Below the pieces are notes generated by a model, which made no database searches, was not told where the DNA came from, and saw only the letters and a program-made list of their open reading frames with translations. Shown here piece after piece: positions 7,801 to 8,142 of a stretch of DNA of 8,142 bases. The stretch comes from Bacilli bacterium (lineage in GTDB: Bacteria; Bacillota_I; Bacilli_A; ML615J-28; CAG-698), in NCBI GenBank assembly GCA_028691715.1, contig JAQUYR010000050.1, positions 1-8,142 on the forward strand, given 5' to 3'. How positions within the stretch are numbered: position 1 is the stretch's first letter; every line of letters starts with the position of its first letter. The translations under genes were made by a program, and so were the position numbers.

Positions 7801-8051
7801 CTGTTAACAACGACTTTTACAATAGTTGTTGTTTCATCGATAAACATCGTATATTTATCATTTTGAGCAACTTTATACTCAGTGCTTAATACCTCTTGAT
7901 CAAGTTCTGGAAAAGCATCAGCATTGAAAGATAGATCATCCGTTTTAATTGTATATGATTTAAGACCACCAATAAAATATAAACCAGCCATAATCATTAG
8001 AATTAAAACGATTAACGAAGGGAAGATATATTTTAATTTTATAAATTTCAT
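4899..8051 (-). CDS. Membrane-anchored extracellular DUF5696-type protein of a sugar-uptake locus
   Basis: A 1050-residue protein with a single N-terminal membrane segment (about 9-30) after a basic start and no lipobox or clear cleavage site, so it is probably anchored with the bulk outside. Residues about 35-490 look beta-rich and carry an EF-hand-like loop (374-385). Residues about 498-1045 match my memory of DUF5696: LPDGSGAIISFN (501-512), KQIYGND (525-531), a region with alternating helices and strands resembling a TIM barrel from about 665, GIDGVYAGDLGNQ (831-843), and IPLYQLVVSGLFDYTG (910-925) followed by LKALETGSNLAF (941-952). Such proteins are repeatedly encoded beside CUT1 permeases in Bacillota, as here. 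The barrel-like part suggests a glycosidase or glycan-binding role, with Glu761, Asp839 and Glu899 as conserved-looking acidic candidates, but this is inference and no activity can be claimed. GGGGAGG lies 7 nt before the ATG. The protein is intact and the first permease follows after 1 nt. Confidence 0.85.
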   Translation of the reverse strand: MKFIKLKYIFPSLIVLILMIMAGLYFIGGLKSYTIKTDDLSFNADAFPELDQEVLSTEYKVAQNDKYTMFIDETTTIVKVVVNSTCTNTNDSSTCSAVYSSAKSVSDYSDEKSNLILRYFDENGKANTTGFNTYEYSVAYYDKLQGITVPHYKLNYIENGVDVLYEIGNFTNIKSFFPSNFSRTDFDDLFRGNLQFYTKTGVLSGLYDGKTVLQYTGYGATYNAECAAYLEENGLATVTPATDTYGNFLGRWDLKDMTVSDGRIDLKAGVNFNTADSPCTSNPFSNSSVISSLYSPQSYSLSQTGEDSSVLLITDTTQYVENSSYTLKFNYNISTTLYKKLYAYMYDTTKAGIDEEGNPYGNYLVASNKPVYYDYDGDGVISNEELVQVGGYQARDEEGNWLYDEENKPVQTGFSQELAEEQNVIFGNASDAQSTAFQVALRFELTEDGLKATVINDSIIEGRDPLYVGDIFGHTCKIYEMQVVPYLTINQDVTSEGQIILPDGSGAIISFNSVKDAQNAKTYSKQIYGNDSTLSQETRGSDVEDLMLGMYGFLDFTYKKGVVAIVESGAAQTSIQADFMRAAQTTTFNYARFTTTYRVKETVSVSNGSSFAKWSLDLYQHDVVYQYQFLGEDELDYVHVAQKYREYLIDKYDLNENGDTTTEHVVTLNFLGAFEKKKLTLGIVHDADYSLTTFKQALEIINELNLSGVKNFNISYSAWTSDAMDVKADNYVKPASVLGGKSDFYELRDYLIEKSFGFYPEISVTRNRGYDYSYGELKYSPKTVGSTYSVVSDFVVATGLADSSRRAGSMVSPRFYRSLAANYLKSYTRFGIDGVYAGDLGNQKIGDYAKKIQIYTEEGALYQQDVLSLIEQETKNVMLKAPYDYAFGYVTNAVAVPLETTLYPSVDYSIPLYQLVVSGLFDYTGTAVNYNNEYAPEWYFLKALETGSNLAFVVSAEDTKVLLETSYTEYYNAYYINWKQKIINLNNQLNASGIYESRLVSHEYLTDNVVLVGYENGLKLIINFDNDTYQDQATGLAVKGNWYMVVEEGN
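6897..6932 (-). other. EF-hand-like calcium-binding loop within the DUF5696-type protein
   Basis: The codons for residues 374-385 encode DYDGDGVISNEE. This fits the 12-position calcium loop: Asp at 1, 3 and 5, Gly at 6, Ile at 8, Ser at 9 and Glu at 12. It lies in an acidic stretch (353-408) that also contains two DEEGN blocks. No second loop of equal quality is seen, so this is more like the single calcium loops of dockerin-type or extracellular domains than a paired EF-hand. Confidence 0.75.
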
Positions 8052-8066
8052 TATTATTCCTCCCCT

Positions 8067-8141
8067 CTACAAGTATCTCAGAGATATTTCTCTGTAGATA
8101 GTGTATATAAATCCAGTCATTTTCTGGAATAAATCAAAGCA
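8067..8141 (-). CDS. C-terminal end of an upstream gene, cut by the window edge
   Basis: Only one minus-strand frame is open from the window edge to a TAG at 8067-8069; the other two meet TGA early. It gives 24 residues, CFDLFQKMTGFIYTIYREIS followed by LRYL. The stop is 15 nt before the DUF5696 start, with the strong binding site GGGGAGG between them, which is operon spacing. From memory, YIP1-family membrane proteins encoded just before DUF5696 genes end in a similar tail (an aromatic segment, then an EIS-x-R-like motif), so that is my best guess. Twenty-four residues are too few to assign a family with confidence. Confidence 0.55.
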   Translation of the reverse strand, partial: CFDLFQKMTGFIYTIYREISLRYL

Positions 8142-8142
8142 T

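Noticed and set aside
1..8142. Mycoplasma-type genetic code, given the A+T-rich sequence
   Set aside because: Tryptophans are TGG throughout, and reading frames end normally without in-frame TGA inside conserved genes.

Overview
The window is an A+T-rich stretch with tightly packed genes, all on the minus strand, so the locus reads from high to low coordinates. Tryptophan is encoded by TGG and no in-frame TGA is used as a sense codon, so the standard bacterial code applies. Strong GGAGG-type ribosome binding sites, the A+T bias and the gene families suggest a low-GC Gram-positive lineage (Bacillota, or a relative such as the Erysipelotrichia or standard-code Mollicutes-like groups). The exact taxon cannot be read from the sequence.

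In transcription order the window contains: (1) the last 24 codons of an upstream gene (8067-8141); (2) a 1050-residue membrane-anchored extracellular protein that I recognise as a DUF5696-type protein (4899-8051); (3) and (4) two CUT1-type sugar ABC permeases (3830-4897 and 2815-3840), with a 1-nt gap before the first and an 11-nt overlap between them; (5) a 53-nt spacer holding a perfect 11-bp hairpin; (6) a cytoplasmic family 3 glycoside hydrolase of the NagZ type (1244-2761); (7) an 81-nt spacer with a plausible extended -10 promoter; (8) nagB, glucosamine-6-phosphate deaminase (419-1162); (9) a GNAT acetyltransferase (1-432) whose start overlaps the end of nagB and which runs off the window edge.

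The genes read as a carbohydrate acquisition locus aimed at an amino-sugar glycan. The surface-anchored DUF5696 protein would bind or cut the glycan outside the cell. The two permeases would import an oligosaccharide, with a solute-binding protein and a shared MsmK/MsmX-type ATPase encoded elsewhere. The GH3 enzyme would release N-acetylglucosamine or a related sugar inside the cell. NagB would pass glucosamine-6-phosphate into glycolysis, and the GNAT enzyme could re-acetylate glucosamine or glucosaminides. The transport and catabolic parts are separated by the hairpin and may be expressed at different levels. No kinase, NagA deacetylase, solute-binding protein, ATPase or regulator is present in the window. 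I see no mobile element, CRISPR array, tRNA or rRNA, and no stretch over 300 bases without a gene.
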